DNA from: Suicoccus acidiformans
GTDB taxonomy: Bacteria; Bacillota; Bacilli; Lactobacillales; Aerococcaceae
DNA: 64,000 nt
Assembly: GCF_003546865.1 (NCBI RefSeq)
Contig: NZ_CP023434.1
Coordinates: forward strand, 1-64,000
Reading direction: 5' to 3'
Each line of letters opens with the position of its first letter. Within the stretch, counting starts at the first letter, position 1. The translations under genes were made by a program, and so were the position numbers. The notes below the pieces were generated by a model. It was not told where the DNA came from, searched no databases, and saw nothing but the letters and a program-made list of their open reading frames with translations. Of this stretch, positions 27,709 to 36,086 are shown one piece after another.

Positions 27709-29016
27709 ATGGGAAACATCAATAGAATACGATGGCTAGCCTTGCTAAGTCTGTGCATACTTTTCTTTGGTCAACTTTCTTTGGTTCATGCACAAGAAAT
27801 AACTGTTAAACCAGATATTACCAGTCCATCGGCCATCTTAACCGAAGCGCATAATGGCCAAATTCTCTATGAAGAAGAAGCGCGTCAAACTTATCCTATC
27901 GGCCAACTTACCAAGATATTATCTCTCTGTGTATTGGTTGACGCCATTCAAGCTGAAGAGATACACTGGCAGGACACGGTTGTAGTCTCGGATGCAGCTT
28001 ATGCATTAAGCCAGGACTATAATCTAGCCAATGTGCCCTTGCGCCAGGACGTGGAGTACACTGTGGAGGAATTAGTTGAAGCGGTAGCGATGGTCTCAGC
28101 CAACGGAGCCATGCTTGCGCTGTGCGAGCATCTAACCGGTTCTGAAGAAGCTTTTGTGCAATTAATGCAAACGCAATTAGCCGAATGGGGTTATGACTTT
28201 GAGGAAGTTTACAATGCGACCGGTCTGGCGCCTGAAAGTGAAAGCCAGCCGGTGAATCAATTATCAGCTGAAAGCTTAGCGACAGCTGCCTATCATTTAA
28301 TCACCAGTTATCCTGAAATATTGGCTGTGACTAGTCAAGAACAATCCGTTTTTCAAGCAGGCACTTCGGATGCATTTGATATGATGAATATGAATGATAT
28401 GTTACCTTCGGGAAGTCAACCATATTCTGGTATGGAAGGCTTGGCGGTGAGTCAGGCCGATGAGTCGAGGATTAATTTCGTCGCAGTAGCTACTAAAGGC
28501 AACTTAACTTTGCTTGCGGTTCTTTTAAATACAGATGAAACGGATATATATACGAACATGCGCCGTTTCTTGGACTATGGCTTTGCCAACTATATGTTAG
28601 ACGATGTTGCCCAAGCAGGTGCGCCCGTTAGGCAAGTAGCACAAGTGGATGTTCATGAAGGCCGTCAACCATCCGTTCAACTTTTATTTCAAGAAGACTT
28701 ATCGATAGTGGTTCCCCTCGTCGATATTGCACCAAGATTAATATATGAATTAACCTTAAACGAGCAGTATCTTGTCGATGATCAGTGCCTTGAAGCACCG
28801 CTGCCTAAAGGTCAGACCGTAGGTTATGTGACCGTAACCGGAACGGAACAGAAACCAACCTATTTACCACAAGCTCAAGGTAATCGAGTTGCTGTTATAA
28901 CTGCTAAGGAAGTAGCGCAAGCACCATGGTATATGCGAACTTGGCGAGTAATCAGTTACCGTGTTCAAGATACTTGGCGCAATATCCGTCGCGTAGCGAT
29001 ACAATGGTTTAATTAA
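27709..29016 (+). CDS. DacA-like (peptidase S11 fold) exported protein lacking catalytic residues
   Basis: A 435-residue protein with a signal peptide (about 1-28, ...VHAQE), an S11 D-alanyl-D-alanine carboxypeptidase domain (35-290), a beta-rich PBP5_C-like domain (300-385) and a C-terminal amphipathic tail (MRTWRVISYRVQDTWRNIRR) for membrane attachment. The usual SxxK motif YPIASTTK reads YPIGQLTK (Gln66 replaces Ser; Lys69 kept). SAN is retained at 130-132. The KTG triad in GLKTG reads GLAVS (245-247). Serine acylation therefore looks impossible. It follows the VanRS-like pair in one operon, suggesting a regulatory or peptidoglycan-binding role. Confidence 0.85.
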   Translation: MGNINRIRWLALLSLCILFFGQLSLVHAQEITVKPDITSPSAILTEAHNGQILYEEEARQTYPIGQLTKILSLCVLVDAIQAEEIHWQDTVVVSDAAYALSQDYNLANVPLRQDVEYTVEELVEAVAMVSANGAMLALCEHLTGSEEAFVQLMQTQLAEWGYDFEEVYNATGLAPESESQPVNQLSAESLATAAYHLITSYPEILAVTSQEQSVFQAGTSDAFDMMNMNDMLPSGSQPYSGMEGLAVSQADESRINFVAVATKGNLTLLAVLLNTDETDIYTNMRRFLDYGFANYMLDDVAQAGAPVRQVAQVDVHEGRQPSVQLLFQEDLSIVVPLVDIAPRLIYELTLNEQYLVDDQCLEAPLPKGQTVGYVTVTGTEQKPTYLPQAQGNRVAVITAKEVAQAPWYMRTWRVISYRVQDTWRNIRRVAIQWFN

Positions 29017-29032
29017 GAAATGAGGCAAGGAA

Positions 29033-29560
29033 ATGGCAGAGAAAGAGCGCGCAATTTTTGCAGGAGGTTGTTTCTGGTGTATGGTGCATCCATTTGATCA
29101 ATGGCCAGGTGTTGAGCAAGTAAGGTCAGGCTATACCGGTGGTCATGTGGAGAATCCGACCTATCAACAAGTTACGACGGGCCAAACAGGGCATACGGAA
29201 GCAGTAGAAATTATCTATGACCCCGAATTGCTGAGCTATGATACGCTGTTAGACATCTACTGGTCCAGTATGGATCCAACCGATGCAGACGGGCAATTCT
29301 TTGATCGTGGTAGCTCTTACCGTCCGGTCATCTACTATACTAGCTCAGACCAGAAAGCCAAAGCTGAAGCGTCTAAGCAAGCACTTCAAGCGAGTGGACG
29401 CTATGCAGGTGATATAGTGGTACCAATTGAAGCGGCAGAGCCTTTCTATGTCGCCGAAGATTACCACCAGGACTATTATCAGAAAAATCCGGTCCATTAT
29501 GAACAGTATTACCGTGGCTCTGGTCGCAAGGCTTTTGTGGAAAAACATCGAAGTCGTTAA
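29033..29560 (+). CDS. msrA: Peptide methionine sulfoxide reductase MsrA
   Basis: MsrA reduces methionine-S-sulfoxide in proteins. The 175-residue protein carries the catalytic GGCFWCM (about 11-17), [26 protein letters not shown] and the C-terminal [11 protein letters not shown]. Distance to the DacA-like gene is 16 bp with a GAGGCAAGG ribosome site, so it may be transcribed with the two-component operon. No MsrB gene follows. Confidence 0.96.
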   Translation: MAEKERAIFAGGCFWCMVHPFDQWPGVEQVRSGYTGGHVENPTYQQVTTGQTGHTEAVEIIYDPELLSYDTLLDIYWSSMDPTDADGQFFDRGSSYRPVIYYTSSDQKAKAEASKQALQASGRYAGDIVVPIEAAEPFYVAEDYHQDYYQKNPVHYEQYYRGSGRKAFVEKHRSR

Positions 29561-29615
29561 GGTTTTGTAGTCAGATGACGGTGTGTAGGAAAGTCGATTA
29601 TATCGTAATAATCTT

Positions 29616-29648
29616 AAAAACCTTGCTGCCAGTGCTGTGAGGTTTTTT
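29616..29648 (+). terminator. Terminator after msrA
   Basis: AAAAACCT...AGGTTTTTT stem with a GC-rich loop. It closes the regulator-kinase-dacA-like-msrA group. Confidence 0.65.
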
Positions 29649-29796
29649 GTAATAAGATAACAAAAGGACGCATGAATGTTACAGAACGGAAACATTTCTT
29701 TTAAAAGGTCTGTAATCTTTCGCACCTTCGCCATAACTGTGTTAGACTAGGCAAAGTCAATTGTGATAAAACAACAAAAAGCGAGGAAATAAGACT

Positions 29797-31059
29797 TTGA
29801 AAAATCTAAAACATACATTATATATGAGTTCAGCAATCTTAGCGATGATGTGTCGTCCAGGGATGGATGTTGCTGCACAAGAAGATACGAGTGTAGCGTG
29901 GAATCCACGTCAGGTTGAAGATGTCTTAGAAGATTTACAGTACATCGATGAAAATCGTCTACAATACACTATCCAAGATGGGGATACTTTAAGTGTTATT
30001 GCTGAGGCTATGAACATTGATACAAAATATTTAGCTCAATTAAATGAAATCGAGGATATTGATGTAATTTATGCCGGGAATATCATTACAGCCTTCCTGA
30101 ACCAAAATCATGAAGTGGAACGGATTGTTGTGGAAACAGCTGAAGGCCATACGCACCAAATGGATTATGCGGTTAACCTTTCACCATTACCAGTTGTAGA
30201 AGAATATGACGCTATCGCTGCAAGACCAACTAATTCACAAGAAGTTGTGGCGACCAATGTTGCTCCTGTTGAAACAAACGCCCCTTATGTGGAGCCAGTT
30301 GCTGAGACGTCAATGTCTACACCTGCTGCCCCTGAAGAAGCAGCGGTTGAACCTAAGACAGATACAGTTTTATCTGCAACATATTCAGTGAACGAGACGA
30401 TTGGTGCTGAAACTGTGACAGCTCCTGCTACAGAAGATGTTGTAACAGAAACAGCAGTCGCAACTCCGGCTCCTGTAACTGAGGAAGCTGCAGCAATGGA
30501 AGAATCTGTTGAGCTAGTTATAGCCGAAGAACCGGTTGTAACCGAAGAGCCGATGACTGAAGCTGAGGAAGTTCCTGCCTATGAGGAAGAGAACTTAGTA
30601 AATAATGGGATGATTACTTACACAGCAAGTCCTGAGGAAGTAGCCGAAGAAGTTGTAACCGAAGAAGTAACGACAGAACTTATCGAAGAACCGGCTGTTC
30701 AAGAAGTGGCTGATCCATATGCCAATCCACAAAATGCTGGTTTGAGTGCAGATGCTGCTAGATATAAAGAAGAAGTAGCTGCTCTTTATGGGGTCAAAGA
30801 CTTTAGTCTAGTTCGCCCGGGTGACCCAGGAGACCATGGTTCAGGCCATGCTGTTGATTTTATGGTATATGATAATACTGCCTTAGGTAATGACATTGCT
30901 AATTACTCGATTAATAATATGGCTGAAAATAATATTTCTTATGTTATTTGGCAACAACAAATTTATGGTGATTGGAATCAACGATGGGAAATGATGGAAG
31001 ACCGTGGTAGCATTACTGCTAACCATTACGATCACGTTCACGTATCTTTTAACCATTAA
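29797..31059 (+). CDS. Secreted LysM cell-wall protein with HxH peptidase-like C-terminal domain
   Basis: A 420-residue exported protein. It has a signal peptide (about 1-28), a LysM domain (LQYTIQDGDTLSVIAEAMNI, about 53-97) for peptidoglycan binding, and a low-complexity Glu/Pro/Thr/Val/Ala linker (about 140-310). The C-terminal domain (about 320-420) has RPGDPGDHGSGHAVDFMVY and NHYDHVHVSF. The H-x7-D and HxH pattern resembles metal sites of LAS/VanY-type peptidases. Homologues are abundant surface proteins in Lactobacillales. Enzyme activity is unproven. The TTG start at 29797 is preceded by GAGGAA. Confidence 0.78.
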   Translation: MKNLKHTLYMSSAILAMMCRPGMDVAAQEDTSVAWNPRQVEDVLEDLQYIDENRLQYTIQDGDTLSVIAEAMNIDTKYLAQLNEIEDIDVIYAGNIITAFLNQNHEVERIVVETAEGHTHQMDYAVNLSPLPVVEEYDAIAARPTNSQEVVATNVAPVETNAPYVEPVAETSMSTPAAPEEAAVEPKTDTVLSATYSVNETIGAETVTAPATEDVVTETAVATPAPVTEEAAAMEESVELVIAEEPVVTEEPMTEAEEVPAYEEENLVNNGMITYTASPEEVAEEVVTEEVTTELIEEPAVQEVADPYANPQNAGLSADAARYKEEVAALYGVKDFSLVRPGDPGDHGSGHAVDFMVYDNTALGNDIANYSINNMAENNISYVIWQQQIYGDWNQRWEMMEDRGSITANHYDHVHVSFNH

Positions 31060-31068
31060 GAAGAACCT

Positions 31069-31096
31069 ACCACTCGATATATTCGGGTGGTTTTTC
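31069..31096 (+). terminator. Terminator after the LysM gene
   Basis: A 9-bp stem ACCACTCGA/TCGGGTGGT with a five-base loop and TTTTTCTTTT. Confidence 0.85.
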
Positions 31097-31141
31097 TTTT
31101 GACAAAGCTTTCGAAAACTTAAATCTTGATAGCCTCATATC

Positions 31142-31192
31142 TGGAGCAAGGCATCTCTATATTTATAAGTGTATCTTTGGCTAACTGTGGTA
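31142..31192 (+). repeat. 51-bp direct repeat, copy A
   Basis: This sequence, starting TGGAGCAAGGCATCTCTAT, recurs at 31530-31581 with a single one-base insertion and no substitution. Copy A lies just left of the MITE-like element. Confidence 0.9.
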
Positions 31193-31198
31193 CTCGCG

Positions 31199-31523
31199 TT
31201 TGACACTTCTAAAGGCCAAAGGGTACCTAAAACCTTTTTAAATCAACATTTCGGAGGAGTTTATGCCAACGGAAAAATCGTACTATTTGTACTTTAATAC
31301 AAAAAAAATTTAATTTTTTTTGAAGTATGAAGTATAATATAAGTGTCAAAGCAATCTAATTCATAGAGCGGTTTTTATACAAGGAAAATGCGATAATAAC
31401 AATGTTTTTGTCATATTTGCAGCTGATGAAAAAAATAGTACGAAAAATATGCACGAGATATTTGACAATAAAAGTGCTATACACCAACGTTTAGAGAGAT
31501 TTTTTAGGCTGGCAAGTGTCAAA
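31199..31523. mobile_element. MITE-like or internally deleted IS relic, 325 bp
   Basis: The ends are inverted: TTTGACACTT (31199-31208) and AAGTGTCAAA (31514-31523). A second inverted pair lies at equal depth: CGTACTATTT (31279-31288) and AAATAGTACG (31433-31442), giving arms of 90 and 91 bp. One further AAGTGTCAAAG is inside (31341-31351). A short reading frame with a strong ribosome site starts 64 bp from the left tip, as transposase genes often do. The same arm occurs alone at 9554-9643. The family was not identified. Confidence 0.5.
31263..31313 (+). pseudogene. 16-codon reading frame behind a strong ribosome site, probable transposase start
   Basis: CGGAGGAG precedes ATG by five bases, and the frame reads MPTEKSYYLYFNTKKI before TAA in an A8-TT run. 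Inside the MITE-like element this is the position expected for the beginning of a transposase gene. It could equally be a free-standing micropeptide. No family was recognised. Confidence 0.35.
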
Positions 31524-31529
31524 GTCCCG

Positions 31530-31581
31530 TGGAGCAAGGCATCTCTATATTTATAAGTGTATCTTTGGCTAAACTGTGGTA
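31530..31581 (+). repeat. 52-bp direct repeat, copy B, upstream of the permease gene
   Basis: Copy B of 31142-31192, differing by one added A. It ends 35 bp before the permease start codon, so it forms part of that gene's 5' region. Promoter or leader duplication is a likely origin. Confidence 0.9.
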
Positions 31582-31616
31582 GGATAAATGTATCATATGT
31601 ATAAAAGGAGGATTTT

Positions 31617-32681
31617 ATGGAATTTATACAGGACTTAATTGCTGCCTTAGGAGCAATGTTGAACGGGATTCCTCAAGCAATCATGGCGATGGGCTTAGGT
31701 TTTTCAACTTTTGCTACCTCAATTGGTTTTTTCGTTGGTGCGATACTGACATTTGTCTTTAAGTCGGCTGCCCCACTTTCTTTCCAAGCGGAAACCCTGG
31801 TCTTAGTTGGCCAGCAAGGGGAGAATGCCCGGGAGCGATATTCGATTGTTTTCTGGAGTTCGCTGTTACTGCTTATTATTGGCCTAACAGGTGCCGTTGA
31901 AGGAATTATTCAATGGGTTGGTCAAGATATTATTGATGGTATGATGGCAGGTGTGGGTATTATGCTTGCCAAAATCGGCGTGGATAATGTCAAAGCCTCC
32001 ACATACACTGGTGGAAGTTCTTTAATTACAGCAGTTATTATTTATCTATTTACGCAAGACTTACTCTGGTGTTTAATTGGTTCTGTGGCAATTTCAAGTG
32101 TTGTTGATTACTACTTCGCTAAGAATCAACCGGTTGCTGAAACGTCAACCGAGACAAAATCTTTCCAATTTTATAAGCCATTTTTCAATTCTAATGTTGT
32201 CAAAGGTGCCTTGAGTGTTACAAGTTTATCTGTAGCCACAAGTATTTCTTATGGCTTAATTACCGGGCAAATGACAGGAATTGAACCGAATCCGGTTAAT
32301 GTAAACCATTACGCTACAACGCAAGGAGTATCTAACGCTATTTCAAGTTTATTTGGCGGAGCACCGATTGCTTCAGTCATCTCCGCTACGGGTGCTTCGG
32401 TGCAACCGGTGCGTGCAGGGATTTTGATGATGGTAATTTTAGGCGCTTTACTTGCAGCAGGGATGATGCCTAAAATTGCGAAATTCATTCCGAGCACATC
32501 GATTGCTGGCTTCCTATTTGTCTTAGGGATGTTTGTTACTTTCCCATCCAATGCAGCGAATGCGCTAGCTGTAGCTAATAATTTCCCAGCAGCCATGACT
32601 TTAATTATAACGGCGGTCATCGATCCTTTTACAGGACTTGTAAGCGGTGGCTTGTTGAAATTATTCATGAGTATTCTATAA
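31617..32681 (+). CDS. NCS2-type nucleobase permease-like membrane protein
   Basis: A 354-residue polytopic protein with about ten hydrophobic segments and a strong AAAGGAGG ribosome site. GIMLAKIGVDNVKAS, FGGAPIASVISATGASVQPVRAG and FVLGMFVTFPSNAANALAVANNFPAAM recall the short NCS2/AzgA-like transporters for xanthine, uracil or adenine. It is shorter than the usual 430 residues. Substrate cannot be given. No purine riboswitch was recognised. Its 5' region contains repeat copy B and the relic element. Confidence 0.65.
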   Translation: MEFIQDLIAALGAMLNGIPQAIMAMGLGFSTFATSIGFFVGAILTFVFKSAAPLSFQAETLVLVGQQGENARERYSIVFWSSLLLLIIGLTGAVEGIIQWVGQDIIDGMMAGVGIMLAKIGVDNVKASTYTGGSSLITAVIIYLFTQDLLWCLIGSVAISSVVDYYFAKNQPVAETSTETKSFQFYKPFFNSNVVKGALSVTSLSVATSISYGLITGQMTGIEPNPVNVNHYATTQGVSNAISSLFGGAPIASVISATGASVQPVRAGILMMVILGALLAAGMMPKIAKFIPSTSIAGFLFVLGMFVTFPSNAANALAVANNFPAAMTLIITAVIDPFTGLVSGGLLKLFMSIL

Positions 32682-32720
32682 AGAAATCCCAGGCGATTTG
32701 CACAATCGTCTGGGATTTCT
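32682..32720. terminator. Bidirectional terminator between permease and queT
   Basis: A 17-bp stem, AGAAATCCCAGGCGATT with TGCAC loop (one G-T pair), between convergent genes. Confidence 0.9.
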
Positions 32721-32727
32721 GGCTGTA

Positions 32728-33243
32728 TTATTGGTTGAAATCAATGCGGAAGCTAAGAGGGTATACAATCAGCCCGCCTAATATCATGGCAATTAATTCA
32801 GATATAGCAAGAGTTAGATAGGTTTCCCAAAAGAAAGGAACGGCTTCTATGTAATATAACATCCAGGCAATGATAAACATGGTCAAGGAAAAGACGACTG
32901 CCATGGTGATAAACCGGGCTAGACATTCTTTCTTAAAGAGTGTCCCCATCTTATCAGCTAGAAAGCGGGCAATGAGTAGCGAGATGACCGTGTGAAATGT
33001 CCCTACAATGACATCTAAAGGTGTAGAGAACATCGCATTAACAATTATGACCCCGAGAGATATAGCCGTAACGTAGCGCTTATGGAAAAGTCCTAAATAA
33101 TTCAAACCTTCTGAAATTCGAAACTGGATTGGTCCAAAGCTGATGGGAGAGACAATCATCGTTAATGTTACGTATAAAGCAGTAACGAGTGCGGTCTTGG
33201 CAATCCCCTGTGCGTCACGAGCAATATAATGTTCTTCCTTCAT
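32728..33243 (-). CDS. queT: Queuosine precursor ECF transporter S component QueT
   Basis: QueT is the substrate-binding membrane subunit of an energy-coupling factor transporter for queuosine precursors. The 171-residue protein has the family signature TALVTALYVTLTMIVSPISFGPIQFRISEGLNYL near the N-terminus and six hydrophobic segments. It needs the shared EcfA-EcfA'-EcfT module encoded elsewhere. It is a single gene whose ribosome site is predicted to be hidden in an upstream hairpin. Confidence 0.9.
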   Translation of the reverse strand: MKEEHYIARDAQGIAKTALVTALYVTLTMIVSPISFGPIQFRISEGLNYLGLFHKRYVTAISLGVIIVNAMFSTPLDVIVGTFHTVISLLIARFLADKMGTLFKKECLARFITMAVVFSLTMFIIAWMLYYIEAVPFFWETYLTLAISELIAMILGGLIVYPLSFRIDFNQ

Positions 33244-33290
33244 TTATAACATCTCCTTTATAGGTTTCCCTAGTAATAACTGCAACCAAA
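33244..33290 (-). promoter_or_regulatory. queT leader hairpin that pairs with the ribosome site (candidate preQ1-type switch)
   Basis: On the minus strand, CCTTTGGTT (33284 to 33292 region) can pair with AACC and AAAGG around 33252-33265, folding the Shine-Dalgarno AAAGGAG into a stem with a GCAGTTATTACTAGGGA loop. queT genes of Lactobacillales are often under preQ1 riboswitches acting on translation. The conserved bases of preQ1-I or preQ1-II could not be aligned convincingly, so the class is unproven. Three more small hairpins lie upstream (to about 33345). Confidence 0.35.
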
Positions 33291-33605
33291 GGACAAGAGT
33301 GGCTAATCCACTGAAGAATTGCAGTGCTTTCGTAAGCATGAGTCATTCTACTACAACTTCAAGAATATTGAAAGTGCTATCTGCATAAAATCTTCCTCAT
33401 CTTATAGAAAACCATAAACAAAATAACATCTCTGTTCTATCTGCATATCATATTGAATAGAATGTAGTATGATTTCCACACCTTTACATGACTGTATCTG
33501 TCATAATGATAAACTTCTCCTTATAATAAACTTAGTTAAAGAAAGCAACCATTTGATTCGAGGTGATCCAACTTATTATCGCTTTGTAAAGTATAGGTGA
33601 AATTT

Positions 33606-33623
33606 ATGTATTTAAGAATAGTT
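33606..33623 (+). pseudogene. First codons of the interrupted MntP-like gene
   Basis: ATG TAT TTA AGA ATA GTT with a TAGGTGA ribosome site at 33594-33600, directly abutting the IS21 left tip. Joined to the first base after the right tip (36087), the frame continues as MYLRIV-FSLAFTIVLLSGVM, so these are probably the original first six codons. The 33346-33605 region upstream holds a likely promoter (TATAAT at 33523-33528) and otherwise nothing I recognise. Confidence 0.5.
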
Positions 33624-33677
33624 GTTACCGTCAAGTAAAATTTTCCACTTTTTGCTAAATAATATTTTCCACTTCTG

Positions 33678-34436
33678 CTAAGTTTCAGCGGAAAAAATTT
33701 TCTGATTATTTTTCATGCGGTAACTATCACCGTTTAGATTAATCACCTCTACTCTGTGTAAAATTCGGTCTAATATAGCCGTTGTAATGCCAGGATCACC
33801 AATTAGCTCACCCCAGTGATCTGGGGCTTTATTTGAGCTAATTATTAGCGATGAATGTTCATATAATTGACTTATCAACTGGAAAAACAAGTTCGCTTCA
33901 TAAGTTTCCATCGCCATATACATTAAATCATCAACGATGACTAAATCGGCCTGGCGTATGCGGTTCAGTTGAATTTGCGATTTGCGTGTGAATTCTTCAG
34001 TTTTTAAATAGGTCATTAATTGCCCCATAGTCACGAACATCACTCGATAGCCTTGTTCAATCGCCTCAATGCCAAGGCCTACACTTAAAGCCGTCTTGCC
34101 AACGCCTGGAGGTCCCAGTAAAATCAAATTGAACTGGTCATCAATCCAAGTTAGTTCGCCTAATTGCTTTAATTGTCGCTGGCTTAGACTCTGTTGAGCC
34201 TGAATATCAAATTGTGACAAACGTTTATGATAGGGAAATTGTGCCCATTTCATATACCGTTCTACACGCTTGGCGTCTCGTTGTGTTTGTTCGTATCTTA
34301 CCAACTCCGTTAAAAATTCCAAATAGGTCAAGTTGTCTTGCTCTGCTTGCCTTAACAGTATCGGTAACTGTTGCGCTGTTTCACCTAATTTCAGCTGCTT
34401 GAAGCTCTCTTGAAGGTCACTGACAGACTGTGTCAT
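33678..34436 (-). CDS. istB: IS21-family ATP-binding protein IstB
   Basis: IstB is the DnaA/DnaC-like AAA+ helper that selects target DNA for the IstA transposase. The 252-residue protein has Walker A GPPGVGKTALSVGLG (about 108-122), Walker B ADLVIVDDLMYM and sensor SLIISSNK. Its start overlaps the istA stop by ATGA, the usual IS21 arrangement for coupled translation. The reading frame is intact. Confidence 0.96.
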   Translation of the reverse strand: MTQSVSDLQESFKQLKLGETAQQLPILLRQAEQDNLTYLEFLTELVRYEQTQRDAKRVERYMKWAQFPYHKRLSQFDIQAQQSLSQRQLKQLGELTWIDDQFNLILLGPPGVGKTALSVGLGIEAIEQGYRVMFVTMGQLMTYLKTEEFTRKSQIQLNRIRQADLVIVDDLMYMAMETYEANLFFQLISQLYEHSSLIISSNKAPDHWGELIGDPGITTAILDRILHRVEVINLNGDSYRMKNNQKIFSAET

Positions 34437-35971
34437 TTGTGTTCACTCCCTTTCAGAATGTCTGTATATATTGACATGGGTCTAGTCGTTACATAATAGG
34501 TATCCCTCATTGTATTATCACTAGATCCATCAATATCAATGCGTTCAGATGCTTCGCGCTGCTTTAAAGATTGAACTATCAAGCGTAGATCATTTGCGCT
34601 GTATAAGTTGAGCTTGTCACATTGGTGTATCCCTTTAATAGCGATGTTTATATCGTCATCTACAACCGATTGAATCATCGTCAGTTGATCAATTTGATAA
34701 CGAGGATAGTTCTTACAAACGGTCTTCACATAGCGAGTCGCAATCGTATCTGTTTGAAGCTGCTTTAGTAATGACTCTTTCAAATGTTGTGAACTTCGGT
34801 TTTTGTCACGACAGTGGCTTTTCTTTTGGATTAATGCTCCTTTTCCTTGATTTAATTTGTGCGTGGCTATCACTTCCTGTGTAACAGGATGTATCACTGA
34901 TAGTTCTTCATCAGTCAGTGACACTAAGCATTGATTGTGAGGCAATGCGCCATACGTTCCAAGCGGAACGGAATATCGATTACTCTTATACATGACTGTA
35001 TTGTCTTTACTAATTTTTCTTGTTATACTTGTGTTAATCACATCTGGAAATGTGTTTAATTGAGGGACCTGGATTAAGTATTCTTTTTCGGTAGCGAATA
35101 CTTCTCTGGGTCTTTTTTTCGTTACTTCATGTTTCTTCTCATTGCCTGTTCGCTCGAGCCATCGGATGGCACGTTTATTCCAATTATCAAGATTAGAATA
35201 TACGCGACTATCAGCAAAGTTTTGTTTTACATATTTCACCATACTTTCAATTTTTCCTTTAGATTCAGGATCCGCTGCACGACACAAGCTGACTTTAAAG
35301 CCTCTTTCATTGACATACTGTTGAAAGCGACATGTTAATATTAAATCTCCCGCATTCTCTGATACAGATATGATCCGGTCTTGGTCATAGACAATCTCTT
35401 CAGTTCGTCCACCAAAGTACTGGAAGGCTAACTCATGGCCACGAATGGCATCTTGAGTTGTGAAGGGACGGTCTAGCCAATACATATATTTGTATCGAGA
35501 ATGCGACAGAATAAAGCACATTACGTATAGCTTAATGCTTGTTCCTTTATCTGTCTTCTGTGTACTCTCACCCCAATCTACTTGTATTTGTTGGCCCATT
35601 GGCAGTTCGGGCACTGCTTGATACTGTCGCGGACTTTCCTGCTTAGGTATTTGATGTACCTCTCTAAGGTGCGTGACATATAGTCGCACAGTACTATCAC
35701 CGACTTTCAAATCCGGAAAGCGTTCCAATAACCAATCCTTGACTTGAGCACTGCTAAGATGAGGGTATTCCCTCAACCATTCGAGTATCCACTCTTGGTA
35801 CTCATCAAGAATTTTCTTACGCTTTCCTTGCTTATGACTCCAGTCTTCTGCTTCCTCAAAGGACATACTTAAATATTTCCGGACTGTTGGCCTGGATAGA
35901 CCGAGTGTCTTAGCTATTTGAGAAATCTTCATCTTTTTCTCATAAAGCTGCTTAACTTGAATATATAGCAT
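34433..35971 (-). CDS. istA: IS21-family transposase IstA
   Basis: A 512-residue DDE transposase. It has an N-terminal helix-turn-helix (MKISQIAKTLGLSRPTVRKYL) and an rve integrase core with catalytic Asp in IQVDWGES, Asp in IVYDQDRI and Glu in SKGKIESMVKYVKQ, then the Mu-transposase-like C-terminal beta barrel. The ATG at 35971 is chosen because AGGAG lies nine bases upstream; an ATG six codons earlier overlaps that site. Because the frame is intact together with istB, the element may still be active. Confidence 0.95.
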   Translation of the reverse strand: MLYIQVKQLYEKKMKISQIAKTLGLSRPTVRKYLSMSFEEAEDWSHKQGKRKKILDEYQEWILEWLREYPHLSSAQVKDWLLERFPDLKVGDSTVRLYVTHLREVHQIPKQESPRQYQAVPELPMGQQIQVDWGESTQKTDKGTSIKLYVMCFILSHSRYKYMYWLDRPFTTQDAIRGHELAFQYFGGRTEEIVYDQDRIISVSENAGDLILTCRFQQYVNERGFKVSLCRAADPESKGKIESMVKYVKQNFADSRVYSNLDNWNKRAIRWLERTGNEKKHEVTKKRPREVFATEKEYLIQVPQLNTFPDVINTSITRKISKDNTVMYKSNRYSVPLGTYGALPHNQCLVSLTDEELSVIHPVTQEVIATHKLNQGKGALIQKKSHCRDKNRSSQHLKESLLKQLQTDTIATRYVKTVCKNYPRYQIDQLTMIQSVVDDDINIAIKGIHQCDKLNLYSANDLRLIVQSLKQREASERIDIDGSSDNTMRDTYYVTTRPMSIYTDILKGSEHK

Positions 35972-36086
35972 TAATTTTGCTCCTATCATAGATTCACCTC
36001 ATTCAATATTGAAAATAATATTGTACAAGATGATCCAGTAAATGAGTAGCAAAAGTGGAAAAACTTAATTAGCAGAAACTGGTAAC

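Larger units (their letters stand above)
33624..36086 (-). mobile_element. IS21-family insertion sequence
   Basis: The 2463-bp element has tips GTTACC (33624) and GGTAAC (36086). Typical IS21 multiple terminal repeats are present: TTTTCCACTTTTTGCTAA (33641-33658) and TTTTCCACTTCTGCTAA (33665-33681) at one end, TAGCAAAAGTGGAAAA (36047-36062) and TTAGCAGAAACTGG (36069-36082) inverted at the other. It encodes intact IstA and IstB. A clear target duplication was not found; TAGTT occurs at both flanks but would make the tips unequal. Confidence 0.9.

Noticed and set aside
31340-31500. Promoter read from TTGACA (about 31472) with nearby TATAC
   Set aside because: The spacing between the hexamers is about 10 bp, too short for a sigma-A promoter; the bases belong to the relic element arm.
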